Of a DNA stretch of 64,000 nt, positions 11,224-24,189 are shown piece after piece. The stretch comes from Desarmillaria ectypa (Eukaryota; Basidiomycota; Agaricomycetes; Agaricales; Physalacriaceae): NCBI GenBank assembly GCA_030407005.1, contig JAUDYN010000010.1, positions 1,860,001-1,924,000 on the forward strand, given 5' to 3'. Under the pieces are notes generated by a model. It was not told the origin of the DNA. It saw only the letters and a list, made by a program, of their open reading frames with translations, and made no database searches. The position numbers and the translations under genes are program-made. The first letter of the stretch is position 1. Every line of letters begins with the position of its first letter.

Positions 11224-11866
11224 TAGGTAAAACTATGAATGCTGCGCTTGCCTTTCAACGACGTAAATATCAGAGAGTGTCACTAAGAAGACACGGGAGT
11301 GTGTACAGTTCACGGGAGACACCATTGTGAGAAGGGTATCACTAATAATGGGTATGTGAACTTTGTGTTTCTGTAAATCGTCAGCAAAAGGGGAAAGCCC
11401 CGTGAATGAAGGGGTTTCCTTAACTGTCAATTTATCACAGAGCTGGGGTACCCCAAGTTTTCGCAAGATTGCCAGGCGTGCGACAATATTGCCCTTCGGA
11501 TGAACGTGCCTTTGTAAGTAGCCGATATCAGTAAAAAGAATGAGGGTCGTATTAATCTGATCGTTCCTTTTGGAAGATGGACAGAGCTTTCTCGAGTGTT
11601 TATTAGTAAATTCACATATATTTTACTCACTCCACTTTCCACTACGAGGCTCCATCATTCTACTAAATTTCGTTCTGGCAGCGGAGGATATTCGCCGTTT
11701 AAAATAAAAACACCCTACCTCATCTTCCTGTCTGATGTAGGTTCTGTAGAAATCTCTCGTTGTTTGTTAGCAGTTCGACGGCAAGGCAAAAGCAGACACT
11801 TGAAACACTTCCATTGGCGGACCGGCGAATGATTTTGGAACGAAAGGAAACTGCTTTGCTTATATA
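11224..11866 (-). ncRNA. Conserved TATA-led unit (right arm)
   Basis: Exact mirror of 8688-9330; see that entry for signals and uncertainty. Confidence 0.3.
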
Positions 11867-13326
11867 AGTGACGCGGCCTCAGCGATCAAAAAATAGGGGC
11901 AAACAATGCCTTCTTCCCGTCCCCATACGCGAGGCAGCTACGCGCGACCCTCCCCTCAGCGCTCAGCGCTCATCTCTTAAAAGTTGCGGCCCGTTATATT
12001 TTATCATGAGGTTCGTATCATTTGTTCGAAACATGAAATAATTTCCCACCACTATGTCCGCTTTCCGTCAGAAATGGCTGGCCAACCACTGTCATAGTGG
12101 ACTGCATCGATGTTTCTCACACTGAGCCCGAGTATTACTCACTTGTTACTACTCACCTGTTACGCGTAAACGTGTCCTCTGAGCCAAATCTTCCCCAAAA
12201 TTCCAGATTTTAGCCCTTCTGCTCAAACCCAAACCTGGGGCGACGACTTCGATGCAGAACCATCGGAGAGCATGAATACTCAGAAGGTCCAAATTTGGTT
12301 GCAGGCGTGTCACCACTCTTCCCCGAGATGATTTTAATTCTTCATAATAAGCTCATGTACGCTTATTTCAAGGGTGCCTCCACTGGCCAGCTAACAGAGT
12401 GAGGTGTAGGTTTCACGATGTACGCTGGATTATGCAACCAGCGCAAAGAGTGTTCTCCAACTTTCCATTGAGAACGATGCCACCCGAATATTCTCCACAA
12501 ACACATTTAGGCGATACTCGAGCATCTCCTGATTGGTGTGTTCAATGTGCATGCGCAACATTGAAAACATTTCGGACTTAAGCATTGTGATACCTGCACG
12601 GCTTCCCGATGCGTCTTCTGACTGTGTTATCTAGAATGCTTATATCCTTCTCTCATATCTGGAACAACCACTTAAGCGCTCATCCAGGTCACTGTTTCTC
12701 GATTCGTCTTGGGTAATCTGATACTATAGTCGTCGGAGCGATCAATGCGTCTTCCGAGCATTCCCGTCGGTGACCAGAAGCCCGCATCGGAACCGACACC
12801 CGTTTCAGCGAGAGAACACGAAAACCGCAGGGTAGCATGTATATCCATGGGCCATTCTGTTCGTAATTTCTTGGTTACAACTTTCAGAATATGACTCTGA
12901 CAGAGGTTGGAACGACTAGTACCGACACTGACGATGTCAATTTGGCTCTGATAATGTTAACGAGTTCTCTCTCTGGCCATCAATAAACTTGAACTTGTCT
13001 CATCCTTACTCTCATTCTTACCGCAAAACAAGTGACTTGGAAGCACAAAAGGCGCAATCTAGGTCTCGTGGGATTCGTAATATAAAATACAATTACCCCA
13101 GATCACCCTCGTTTCGTGGTGACGTACTTGAGGCATTTTTACGCGAACCGTATCGTCTACGAGGTCCATGGAGGTACGACGGCATATTTTTCTCATGTTT
13201 ACTAACAGATTTCTAAATGCGCCTAGCGCTAGCGTCATGAGCATCACATCACGTCCTAGGACGTTTAATGGAAAGTGCGTGAAACTCTCATCCGAGTCTC
13301 GGCACTAATATTCATTTCAACACAGG

Positions 13327-13332
13327 TATAAA
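13327..13332 (+). promoter_or_regulatory. Laccase TATA box
   Basis: TATAAA, 42 bases before the laccase ATG. The mirror is 7222-7227 (minus strand), and the equivalent in the third copy is 52414-52419 (minus strand). Confidence 0.6.
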
Positions 13333-13368
13333 GCGAGTTCAAAGGGCCTTCTTGCTCTGCAGGTCGAC

Positions 13369-16029
13369 ATGGCTTTTGCTCTCCTTCCTCTGCTCGCTCT
13401 GACTCTCGTTCTCCCTAGCTCTCATGGCCAACGACAGGGAACTATCGGTCCTGTCGGAGACCTCGTCGTCTCCAATGGAAATGTCAGCCCCGATGGCTTT
13501 GAACGCCTCGCTGCATTGGCGAACTCGCAGATAGATGCTGCGCTCATTACAGGAACCAAGGTTGGCCTCTCAGCTGCCCATCTACCATGCCATTTATGGG
13601 TGCTCCGTTCAGGGAGATAAATTCGAAATCAATGTGATCAACCAGCTCGACAACGACACTATTCTGCAGAGCACGTCTATCGTACGTTGGTTCTCTGATA
13701 CACGATCTCCGCCATTCATGCCTTCCTACAGCACTGGCACGGTCTTGTACAGAAGGACAATGTGTGGGCTGACGGGGCCGCTTTTGTGAACCAGGTAATA
13801 TGGAGTAATCGATACCGCTCTACACTCTTACTCATCCGAGCCAGTGCCCGATCGTGAAAGGCGACTCTTTTCTCTACACATTTGATTCTGCCGACCAAGC
13901 TGGAACGTTCTGGTACCACTCTCATCTGTGTACGAATGTTCTTTCTTCATTATACCTGTTCCGGAGGATAATAACGATCGCTCTAGCTACCCAATACTGT
14001 GACGGCCTTCGCGGACCTTTGATCATCTACGACCCCAATGATCCACATGCTGACCTGTATGATGTCGATGATGGTACGTTGACATGCCTTCTTGCTTGTA
14101 TTACAGCATGACTCTGCCACAGACACTACTAGCATCTTGACGTTATCGGACTGGTACCATACACCTGCCAAACAATTAAATTTCCCGTAATATTACTTCT
14201 CTCCTATATCATGCGGACATTGCAGCTAATGATCAACATGTAGCGCTCCAAATGCTATACTTTTCAACGGTGTGGGACGGTATGGAAATTTCATCTTCGG
14301 AATCTCGCAGATGACATTAATGAGAGACTTAGATGGAGTGGAAATCCCACACACGATTTAGCTGTCGTGAAAGTCACGAAGGGAACACGGTACGTGTGTT
14401 CTTTGTGCGTCATTCAATGTACTTCTGATGAGAACAATGTAGGTATCGCATCCGGATGATGAACATTGGGTGTGACGCGGCGCTCACCGTCTCTATCGAT
14501 AACCACGCAATGTGATTATCCGCCTTTTTTGCTCCTCTTTGATGGTTCTTTTATTCACCAGTGATGGTCAGGACTATTATCGAAGTCGATGGCGTAAACC
14601 ACGTTCCGTACACTGTAGATGAAATCCAGATCTTTGTTGGTATGTTCATCGTCATCATCTTCTGGGGATGAAGGCGAGCTAACACGTCTTCCCTCTCCGT
14701 CCTCTTTAGCTCAACGATACTCTTTTGTCGTCCGTTTCAGACTCTTCTTTGAATATTCGCATAGTTACTGATATATGTTCCAGTTGAACGCGGACCAGGA
14801 AATTGGTAACTACTGTATGTCTATCCTTTATCGCTATCAGAAACCATTCCTTGACACCGACATCTTAAGGGATCCGTGCTAATCCCAGTGTTGGTACGCA
14901 GGGTTTCGACGGTGGTATCAATTCTGCGATCCTCCGATACGATGGTGCCGCTGATGTAGAGCCCGATACTGTGGCTTTAACGAGTGTATTGAAGATGAAT
15001 GAGACCCAGTTGGTGGTAAGTTTTACAAATGTATGTAATATTTGCACCGAAACTGACGAATGTCTTCTGAAAGCCGCTTGAAAACCCAGGAGCCGTATGT
15101 TCCACATGCCTTGACGGATATTCATTTATGGTCTGAATCTTCTACAGCCAGGATCCCCGGAAATCGGAGGCGTCGACGTGGCGATGAATCTAGCGTTCGG
15201 TTTTGTATGCCGTCACTTCATTTTATCCTGCCATCCTTTCTCATTCTGGCCATACAGACAAATGGAAAGTTCACGATCAACGGCGCCTCATTCGTTTCAC
15301 CAACAACTCCAATCCTTTTGCAAATTTTGAGCGGTGCGCAGACTGCTGATAACCTCCTTCCCGAGGGCTCTGTCTACCCTCTTCCGACGAATTCTACAAT
15401 CGAAATTTCTATGCCAGGCGGTGTCATTGGCGGAGGGGTAAATCCTTTCTTACTTTATGCGCTGCGTTATCTCATACTTATCTTATTAATACCAGCATCC
15501 GTTCTATTTGCACGGCGTATGTTCTCTTTCAAGTCTTTTTGGCTGTTCGTTCTCATGAATTTATCATGACTAGCACAAATTCGATGTCGTCCGAAGCGCT
15601 GGTAGTACCGTGTACAACTACGAGAATCCTGTGAGACGGGACGTCGTCAACATCGGTACGACGGGTGACAATGTTACGATCCGGTTCAGGACTGATAACC
15701 CTGGACCATGGTTCCTTCATTGGTCGGTTGCCCTCTACCGCTTTACATTGATAATGAGCTAACATCTGTCTGTAGCCACATTGAATGGCACGTTCCGGCG
15801 TGCGTCCTCTTATCCTACCTGCTTGGCTGACTCTCTGATGGCTTCTCTGGTAGCGGATTCGGGATTGTTTTTGCTGAAGCTACGGAAACGTGGAACTCCA
15901 CCATCCACCCCACTGGTAGGTCTTATTCTTCTTCCCTGTAGGCGGGCATCACCCTGACTTCGTAACCCGGCAGATCAATGGGACCAACTTTGCCCCATAT
16001 ACAATGCCACGCCCGAAGAAGACCTTTAA
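13369..16029 (+). CDS. Laccase, 21 exons (right-arm copy)
   Basis: Twenty GT..AG introns of about 44-60 bases (most near 50) leave 1557 coding bases, 518 residues, with all phases consistent. The signal peptide is [20 protein letters not shown]. Copper ligands, in order: IHWHG (exon 3), WYHSHL (exon 4), HPFYLHGH (exons 17-18) and HCHIEWH (exons 18-19). The residue ten after the ligand Cys is Phe, the axial type linked to high redox potential in fungal laccases. The L1 signature HWHG..DG..QCPI is intact. Several exons are tiny (20, 21, 21, 24 bases). The C-terminus has the usual WDQLCP. TATAAA lies at 13327-13332. The last exon-20 junction uses donor GTGCG at 15800. Confidence 0.93.
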
Positions 16030-16291
16030 GACACTTTCTAAATACATGTGTCGTGTTTGAACCTATTGATTAGGACGTCTTTATGTTTTATGGTTCTGAT
16101 ATCTAACCATCCTTCTCTGTCTGGATGTAATTAGATATCCTGAAAAGCTTTTGCTCTCTCCCTCTGCTGTGATGTCTGAACTTTGCTGTTAAATGGGACA
16201 AGCGCGATATCTCAGCACATGTCTGACTAAACCTTTTGGCATCCCTAGAAAACGGTGTCAAGCTGTCCATATTGTGAAACAGTCACTCTTA

Positions 16292-16734
16292 TAGAAACTC
16301 CCGCCGGCTGTAGCTACCGCTCCTTCTCCGAGTTTAAAGGCGATAAGTGGGAAGAATGTGAAGCCTGGATAATTAGAAGCCGAGAACCTTGATACGTAGG
16401 ACAGTAAGCGCGAAGCAATAACTTTAGGAGGTGGCCGGTAAGTGCGAAGCTATTATGGAGTCGTTGGTGAAGGTAAGCGCTAAGTATAGCTGAGGGTTCA
16501 CGGAGTGAAGGTGTACTGAAAGTAGTAGATTTGTTCGATGTTTTAATACAATGATATGGACATATTTATATACTAAAGAAGGGTTCAATTCATTATTGTT
16601 GTATAATATTCCATTTTATTCTAGTAAAATAGAAAGAGTAAGATAAAATACGGGTGAGTCACTGCTAAGACTGGGAAGGCCGAGTAAAGCATGTGTTGAC
16701 TCATGCACCATTGTAAAAAAATTCAGCCATGAAA
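16292..16734 (-). repeat. Decayed LTR, right-arm copy
   Basis: Mirror of 3820-4262; see that entry. Confidence 0.6.
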
Positions 16735-17223
16735 GAGACGAGTTTCGTGAAAGAAAAAGTTTCCTTACCATTCACCTTCCAGATCACAAGGACTGCGGAA
16801 ACTAAGTTTTTCTGAATGGGAGGTGTCTTTGTACGTCCTCGGAGTACTAGGTCGACTGGAGTTTGAGATCAGTTGTCGAATGTTACATAAGTGAATGAGA
16901 AATTTACGCTGCTTTGTTACAGCCTTTGGAAGATGGAGAGAATCCCCTCAGACGTGCATCAATAAATTAATAAGTGTTATTGACCCCGTTTTTTAAATGT
17001 AAGCTTCATCATTCTATCATATCATCTCGTTCTGTCAGAGGAGTGTAAGTATTTACCTTCTTTAGAACTCCCTCCCACACCTTCTTGAGCCACTTCAGTC
17101 ACGTATCATTTCCCCGTGGTTTGGTAGCAGCTTTTAGACAATTGAGCAGAACCAGACTCTTAGCACTAATGGCAGTCGGACCCGTAAACGACAAAGGAAA
17201 CGGAATTTGTTTGCAAATTGGTC

Positions 17224-17611
17224 TTACTGTGATTGAAAATTTAGGTCTTCCCAATCAGGAAAGCAAAGTTCAAAGATTTCTCTGAGAACGCATGGGATGA
17301 AGAAGGGTTTTGGCGTCGTCAAAGTCAGATTCAGCGACTTGCCGTTTCTTCTGAATAAGGGAGTTGAGCGTCTGACCCGCTTTGATAATCTGTTGGTCTA
17401 GATTTTCTAGGGTAGAGGGTGATTCATAGACTAATAAACGTAGTGCCATTTTTTCGGCTTCCAGGAGAGGGTCATTGCAACGTAAGAGATCTTTGACTCG
17501 GACGCGAGATAGCGACAGTGGAGAAGCTTTGAAAGAAATATAATAAACATCATGCGGTCCGAATATATCATTACACGTACGAGCATTAGTAGATCCCGAG
17601 TAGAGTGGCAT
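17224..17611 (-). pseudogene. F-box-like remnant (right-arm copy)
   Basis: Mirror of 2943-3330, with the same coiled-coil segment and the same frameshift before the F-box core. The break therefore predates the fold-back duplication. Confidence 0.5.
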
Positions 17612-17969
17612 CTATATGGCAGAAAGAAAGTCAGAAAAGGAGTGGGCGGTATTTTAGAATTGACTCCACGAATGCTGTTTGGATTTGGGAAAGAAATACC
17701 ATCCCACCAGAGAAGCGCTGATGGTTGAATAGATGAAAAGACCTGAACGAAAGAGATGAGAGATCCGGGGAAAGAGGCGATGAATTTCAATTTCGATATG
17801 GATAAACAAGATCACGTGGTCATAATTTGTTGACGCGTCAACACGCTTCACGCGTTTATTTTCGGGGCACTGATGACTAACCCATGTCCAGTCGTCTGTT
17901 CCGCTTAAGTGCTCTGTGTATTTTTCACGAGAAATTCCTATTCCAACGCACACATTCCATTTTTTGATG

Positions 17970-18637
17970 TTAAGACTGCTTCACTCTCGCCTCGATTTCC
18001 CATACATCGACCACAGATCTAACAATCACATCTTCTATTCCTGAGCAAGAATCGCGATGGTCCGCCCAAGTACCTGAATCATATCCCCACCCACATCCTG
18101 AACAGCTCAGCTTATCATCGTGGTTCTCAACCCAAGGTCCCGTGTCATCCTCATGCGAGAAAGCGAATGTCTTGATAATAGCAAACGTGGGGTCCTTGTT
18201 CGTGCGCGAGGGTGTCATGAAGAATGTCTCTTTCTGCGAGTCCGTGAGGGATTTAGGATTTGGTTCCAAAAACGAAGGGGTAGGTGGCCCAAGAACGCCA
18301 TTGATACTTGAAAAGTTGTTAGCATACCATGTGAGTTAGAGAAAGATCCAACTTACAGAGACCGTCCAAAAGCTTCTTGGAACGGAAGAATCTCGTGGAT
18401 GGCAATGATCATCTGGAATGGATAGAAAAAATGCCACTTGCATCCTCCGGGACCGTACATTCTGCAGAGACAAGGACGCGACGTGTGTCTGGTTATTGGC
18501 TTTTGGCCTGAATTTTGCAAAGGTTCGTCGTACGGTATAGGTTGTGTCGAGGTCAGAGGCGGAATGGGTGCCGGGATCTCCTTAATAATCCGGCTCTTTA
18601 GTCGAGAGCACTGTGTGTGAATCTTCGGTCTGGCCAT
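17970..18637 (-). CDS. Orphan 205-residue Cys-rich protein (right-arm copy)
   Basis: Exact mirror of 1917-2584 with the same two exons, intron signals and putative CX2C-X11-HX3C zinc site. Its function is not recognised. It follows the right-arm SOD gene on the minus strand with the same spacing. Confidence 0.55.
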
Positions 18638-18857
18638 GTGGAGAGTGGGGAGCAGTGGCAGAGATGAAGGGGAAAGAAAGAAAAGACAAGCTCATGTTGA
18701 AGAAATCTCCAGTCCATCAAATTGTGACCTGCGATTACGTTGTTATCTGTATTGGAAATCAGACAACCGATTTTGTTATTGTAACTGTGATTGGGCAAAG
18801 AACGAGTGATGTACGTAACTACAATGCCATATTATCAACGCAGCAAAAAAAATCTAT

Positions 18858-19607
18858 TTAAAACCTCGAAACTACGACAGTCCTAGCAATTTTCTCTGTA
18901 TAAGAGACAGATCTCAAGAAGACCAAGTCACTTACCAATAACCCCACATGCAGCTCTTTCTCCAGAATTACCCGTCGTAGATGACACATTGGTACCGCCC
19001 CTTCCTAGATCATCCGTCCCCGTGTGTACGACTATGGAACGTCTGCGCAATTAAATTAGTATTCCTCTAGTACCCTCATGCGAGAAAACGTACCCCACAA
19101 TGCTCAGTGGCCCGTTGAGCGAAATAATCGTATCGGTAATATCTAAAATTGCCACACCACTCTCATCCGACTGGATATTCCCGAGATCGCCTACGTGCCT
19201 CGCTGTTATGGGATCGGTGGGAGCCCCGTGCGTGGTATTATATGGGTTATAATGGACTCCTGCGGACGTGCAGCCGGCTGTGAGGTTCCCGGAGGTGCTA
19301 CCGGATGGTTAGAGGGGCGAGGGGGGAAAAGGCGCTGAACGTACTGGACATGGAAGCCTCGTAATGAAGAAGGAGCAAGGCCTTGAATACGTCCCGTTAC
19401 ACGAACGGGCCCATCGCAGCTGGATTGCTGGAATATGATGGTCCCGTTCACTAAGCTTTGTCCGTTTAGGACGACGACGGCCTATATGTATTTGTGGTTA
19501 ACATTGCTACAGGGGAAGTTGATCGTATTCGGTACCTCTGAGACGTATGTGTCCCTGGACCAAACTGGAAGGGCGACTGCAAGTGCGAGGAATAGTGCCT
19601 TGAACAT
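18858..19607 (-). CDS. Secreted Cu/Zn superoxide dismutase (right-arm copy)
   Basis: This is the exact mirror of the gene at 947-1696: 185 residues from five exons (on this strand 19607-19536, 19481-19345, 19297-19094, 19042-18936, 18895-18858). It keeps the same signal peptide, metal-binding histidines, aspartate and cysteines. The copy lies complete inside the arm with its own TATA-like element, so both copies should be expressible if the palindrome is real. I saw no coding difference between the two. Confidence 0.9.
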
Positions 19608-20553
19608 CGTGACAAGAGGAGGGAATGCGGAGTGCGTTATTCGGAAGCATCATGTTGGGAAAAATACGCTTATATGCCTCATGCGTGAGAATTGCGATCA
19701 TGGCATATATGAGATCGCCAATGCAACAAAGTGTTTTGATAACGTACAGCCATGTAATTAGCACAGGATATGGGGTACGCACCTACGGCATCCTCGGGGA
19801 GGCACGTGCTGAAATACCACTGCTTTCCAGTCGACGTGAATATTTGTTTACTGTAAAAGCAATGAAACGCTGGTGGGATATGATGAAACTGGTGATATAT
19901 TTATAGGCGGATGTCTATTCAAATGTCCCATCCACCGCTTAGTAGAAGGACGCCACTTACATCAGTCAAATCTATCTTGGGCTTCCCGTTTCAGGTGTGA
20001 GTTCTTCCCAGTTGTCTGGGATCCGAGCTCATAAATATGGTCTGTATATTATTTCGAGAGCAGGTCTGCACATCAAGCTTCCGAAACGTACAAAAGGTAT
20101 CCCACCTGTTCCATTAATCGACACATATGATCCCAGCCATCCTTGCTCATCGACGAGTATTAGTATTGACGTGATATAAGCCAGTAAAGATTCTCTGGGA
20201 TGTATGACTTGAAAGTGTTGTAATGTCGGCGTGAATATTTGATTAGTGGAATGTTCATATTCATGTTATTAGTCAGAGTACTATCGTCAACATTTGCAAG
20301 TATAGGATAGGCGGTGCTTGACGCAAACATACTCATTTGGATATGGGTTTTGCACTGCGTCGCCGAGAAATCCGATACGGTAACTGCAAAGGTTGAGGCA
20401 GAGACTAAGAATGCCATAGTCGGCTGAAGATTCGTGTACTAAACCCCTTTCGTGGCTTATGGTCCAACCAAACATCAAGTAGTTCGTCACTGGCTTGGAC
20501 TCTAACCGTCCGTAAAGTAGAAAACCGACAGCAGACGATGAAAGAGATAGCTC

Positions 20554-22384
20554 AGATTTTAACAAACAGACATAGAGTTTCATTTCTGTCAGTTGGAGGT
20601 CAACCTATCACTTACATGAGCGACAGACCAAGAAAGTAGTGCAGATTTTCAGCCCCTGTTCGAGGGGCAAGCTAGTGATAGAACAAGCAAGAAGCTCTTT
20701 TGTAGAAAATACGGTTCGAAAATTGTGGCGCAAGCTTTCAGAATAGATCTAAGGCGCTTACCCAAGATGATGGACAGAATGAGTCGCCGGGAAAAAGTTT
20801 CCGTAGAATCGAGGAAAGAGGCGCGGTAATGCCGTACGCAACTAGTTGAAACAACAATGAAACACATATTACGTAGCCCAAAATAAAGAAAACAGGGAAT
20901 ATTTAAGCCTAGCAATAAGGATCTTGATTTTTTCCAGGGAATTATCGTCCAGCCAGGCGGGTGCGAACTAATTTAGCGGATGTGCAAGAGACTTGGGAGC
21001 ACGATCGGATAACTCGGTCCGGGAGGGTAATTGAAAAGCAAAGCTATTGCCAAACAATCAAATGAAAATTTGAATCCACTGTCTTTCTTCCTTTTCCCTT
21101 TTACCACCATCTTCCTGGCATGACGACAGGGTCTTGGTCTTCTCCTACATTCCTCGGTTTGCTATCTTTGCTCTTGTCGTGCTCATTATCCTCGAAGATG
21201 TCGGCTGAAGGGCTGTCGACAGAGAGGGCAGCACCTCGTGAAGATAGGCCTTGAAGGTGAGGTCCTCGTCCCTGCCTTGTGCTCCTTTGAAGTTCTGTAG
21301 TCTATCGGCGCCATGTGTCTTCTCAATAAAGATGCAGATGTCACCTGCATCAGCATGTAATACACACTGTGTGGGCCTGCAATAATGCACATAGTGCCAA
21401 GTCCAGGATCAGGTGTCGTCTTTGACAGGGCAACACTGCCAGATACCATTGGTTTCATCAGTCGCTGATACGGGATCTTGTCGCGAGTTTGCCGCCGCTG
21501 GTGATGGGCCTCAGCGGTAGTTCTCATGAATGCGACATTCTCAGCTGCCTCTGTACATGAAGTATGTTGGCTTCATCGGTGCTCGAGAGATGCCATTTCC
21601 TGCCCGCAGCTCAGCTTGTATATCTGGGGTATCTCCTTGTATGTGTATGCCCTGGTGCAGAATGGCAGTTCTCTGGGTCAATGGTCTGGCTGCCCTCAAC
21701 AAGCTTGTGAGATAACAGGGTGGGATGTTGCCTTTGTGTGCTGGTTAGGCGTATGAGGATGATAGAATCCATTGTATTGGGTGGTCAATTTTTTGCATTT
21801 TGACTCTTCGGGAGTTCCTATTGTACTGGCGGGAGGTTACTTGTAAGTCTCTAATGTTCAGATGTGTTTTCTGCAGCTCACAGATCTTCTCTTCAAGAAT
21901 GAATCGATTTTCCCCAATGTGATGGCAGCATATTGTTGCCGCAGATGTTCGTGTCTCTAAATCGTGCTTTCTTTCATATTCTAACTTTCTGATCAGAAGA
22001 TTAGGTTAGTGCTACGTACCTTCATCAAAGTACAAACATATCATGTATTCTATGCCCATCAATTTGATTATCTTTCTTTGCTGACACATGACTGGTTGGG
22101 AGTACCTAGCAATGGGTGGATATCTTCTACAGTGATGAATAATAGGGATACAGCATGTTTATGAATTTCATCTGTCAAACCAGGTCTGACCTTGGAAGAT
22201 TGATACTTTTGCTGATGATTGAGTTCCTTGCTAATTTTCATTGTGCTTTAGGTGCCAATAATCTGTGATGGCAGGTGTAAGATTGAAGAGAGCATTCTTG
22301 ATCCCCTGATACCTCTCTAGGTATTGATGTTGCATAAGTATAAGCACCACAAGTGAACATACTATAAGTGTTGGTCCTATCAGA
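20554..22384. other. Repeat-derived region without a recognised gene
   Basis: Beyond the palindrome, 20554-21130 holds no recognisable gene. Bases 21130-21500 resemble a second, CpG-decayed version at 23373-23600 (shared GGCTGAAGGGC.GT and neighbouring runs). CpG is present to about 22000 and then becomes rare. Minus-strand frames at 21145-21527 are not recognised. Confidence 0.35.
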
Positions 22385-23350
22385 GACCTGGTGTCATAGT
22401 ATATATCAATGCAGACATAGACAATTGTGTGAGGTCATGAGTTGTTAGCAGATCGGCTGGGTGTGGGCAATATTTTGGTTGGTGATTGATATGGGATGTA
22501 TCTAGAGATAAATTGGTATAGAGGGCAATAGGATTCACTTATGTAGGCTCAATGAGAATGTGCTTGTGCTTGCTCAATAGCTTGGTGCTTGTAGAGAAAA
22601 GGAAAAGAAGATAAAATTAAATTGTCTTGTCAATCAGATACAAATAGCAAAAAAAAAGGGGTAGCTGCACATGTACTCTCACATCACCAGAGCCCATAGG
22701 TAACAGGGAAAGATAAATAAAGTATCTAAAATTTAAACATGTCAGATGAATTAGAATATCATAGCTCAATTACCTCAGCCTTAAGCAAGACTGAACCACC
22801 CAGGATACACATATATATGGCATAGGAAGAGATCACTGCCCTGCTCAGCATACAAATGGTGGTCCAGGCTATTGTGTCTCAATTCCTGGTGTGCACCAAG
22901 ATGGCTTCATCTGCTCTTAGCATCAGTCTTCACATTGGACAGGGTAGGGAGGGGAATGGTGATGAAACAAAGCTAGAGAGAAAAATAAGCAAATTTAGAA
23001 AAAAGTAACAAACTGATATTAGCATGCAACACCCATATGACCCATATCAATCCTTCCACCATTGCTTGAGATAGCTCAATTGCCAGTGAGGTGAGCTATC
23101 TCAATATTGGTATTGAGATGTTCAACCTTGTTGTGCTAAGACAGAAATGTTGGTATGCATGCTCCTCAATCCTGGAGCTATGCATGATCACAGGTAGAGA
23201 GAGGGTGTACCTGTAGAGAAGAAACAGCAGTAATTTGAAGTAGAGGGTAGTGAAAAAGAGGAAAGAGACATAGCAAACCTAAAAAGGAAGTATGAGTCAG
23301 CCAGCCCAAAATGTTAAGTCTATGAGTGAGGCAACTCATACTACCACACC
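22385..23350. repeat. Inverted repeat 3, CpG-decayed arm
   Basis: This is the reverse-complement partner of about 46225-47215. Where the partner has CpG, this arm usually has TpG or CpA. One example is the splice donor region CTACGTAAGTG of the partner, which reads CTACATAAGTG here. Retained landmarks include AGCAGATCGGCTGGGTGTGG. It is non-coding in its present state. Confidence 0.8.
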
Positions 23351-23655
23351 AGCAGGTGAGACCAGAGAGGTTTGAGTCAGGATGGACTTGGGTTCCTCTC
23401 CCAAGTCCCTCATTATGCTATCTTCATGCTCATCCAGCTCACAATACTTAAAGTTGTTGGCTGAAGGGCAGTTGATGGAGGGGCTGTGTATTGTGAAGGG
23501 GAGGATTCATATGGTCCTTCTCCCTGCATGTGCTGCTTTGGAGGCTGTGGATTCTTTCAGTGTCATTCATTTTTTCATTCTGACTCTTTATGAGTTCTCC
23601 CTTGGTTAGTGTATTTCAAGAGTCACTTTCTTGCCCAATACTAGCATCATTGTGG

Positions 23656-23757
23656 TGATGTGCTTGGTAATGGTGAGTGATAAAAGAATTAGAAAATGGC
23701 AATGAACATCAATCACACTAAACCTCTTACTACTCTAAATTTAATCACCAATATTAT
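23656..23757 (-). repeat. LTR fragment of the TGATATG family (decayed)
   Basis: Matches the reverse complement of the last ~100 bases of the LTR at 30224-31583, with CpG converted to TpG/CpA (for example AACGGCGAGTGAC has become AATGGTGAGTGAT). It is directly followed by the LTR of the older Ty3 element. Confidence 0.7.
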
Positions 23758-24157
23758 TATGATTTTGCCCCTTTCTTTCCTTATCTTATCCTATCAATCA
23801 TCAAATCATCCTTGCTCCCTGGTTCACAGCAATCACCAGAAGTGCAGGCCCATAACAACATGGTTTCCAGTTATTGTACTTGTGGCTCACAATGGTCACT
23901 CACTCAGCATGTTTTTTTTTTCTTTGTCTTCAATAAGAACTACTTATGGAAATGCCTATTCTTAGCTATTCTTTTTGCATATATAAACTAGCTAGTTCTC
24001 AATGTATTTTCCCATCTTCAAACTAAAGTTTATCTTATACCACTCTCCCTTTTATGATTAGAAGACCATAGTCACTACCCATGGGTGATTGTCCAAAAGC
24101 AAGACAGCCTGAGATGTTAGTATGAGTCCACAGATCATGTGAGACATGAGTCTAACA
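23757..24157 (+). repeat. 5' LTR of old CpG-free Ty3 element
   Basis: It is related to the LTR at 40530-40955: shared CCTTATCTTATC run, TATA box GCATATATAAAC near 23978, and GGGTGATTGTCCAAA before the end at TCTAACA (24157). Its start is blurred by decay. It supplies the left end of the element whose coding remnants run to 29633. Confidence 0.6.
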
Positions 24158-24189
24158 ATTAGTTTGAAGATTTCCCATGGTTTCTTCAC

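Larger units (their letters stand above)
10615..20553 (-). repeat. Right arm of giant inverted repeat 1
   Basis: This is the mirror copy of 1-9940 with the same genes in opposite orientation. The sequence after 20553 is not repeated inside this window, but the left arm begins at base 1, so the outer boundary cannot be fixed. The inner edge at 10615 looks like the breakpoint. The matching left edge continues into sequence that is also found beside the third copy near 55375-55520, while the sequence just inside 10614 is not. Confidence 0.95.
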
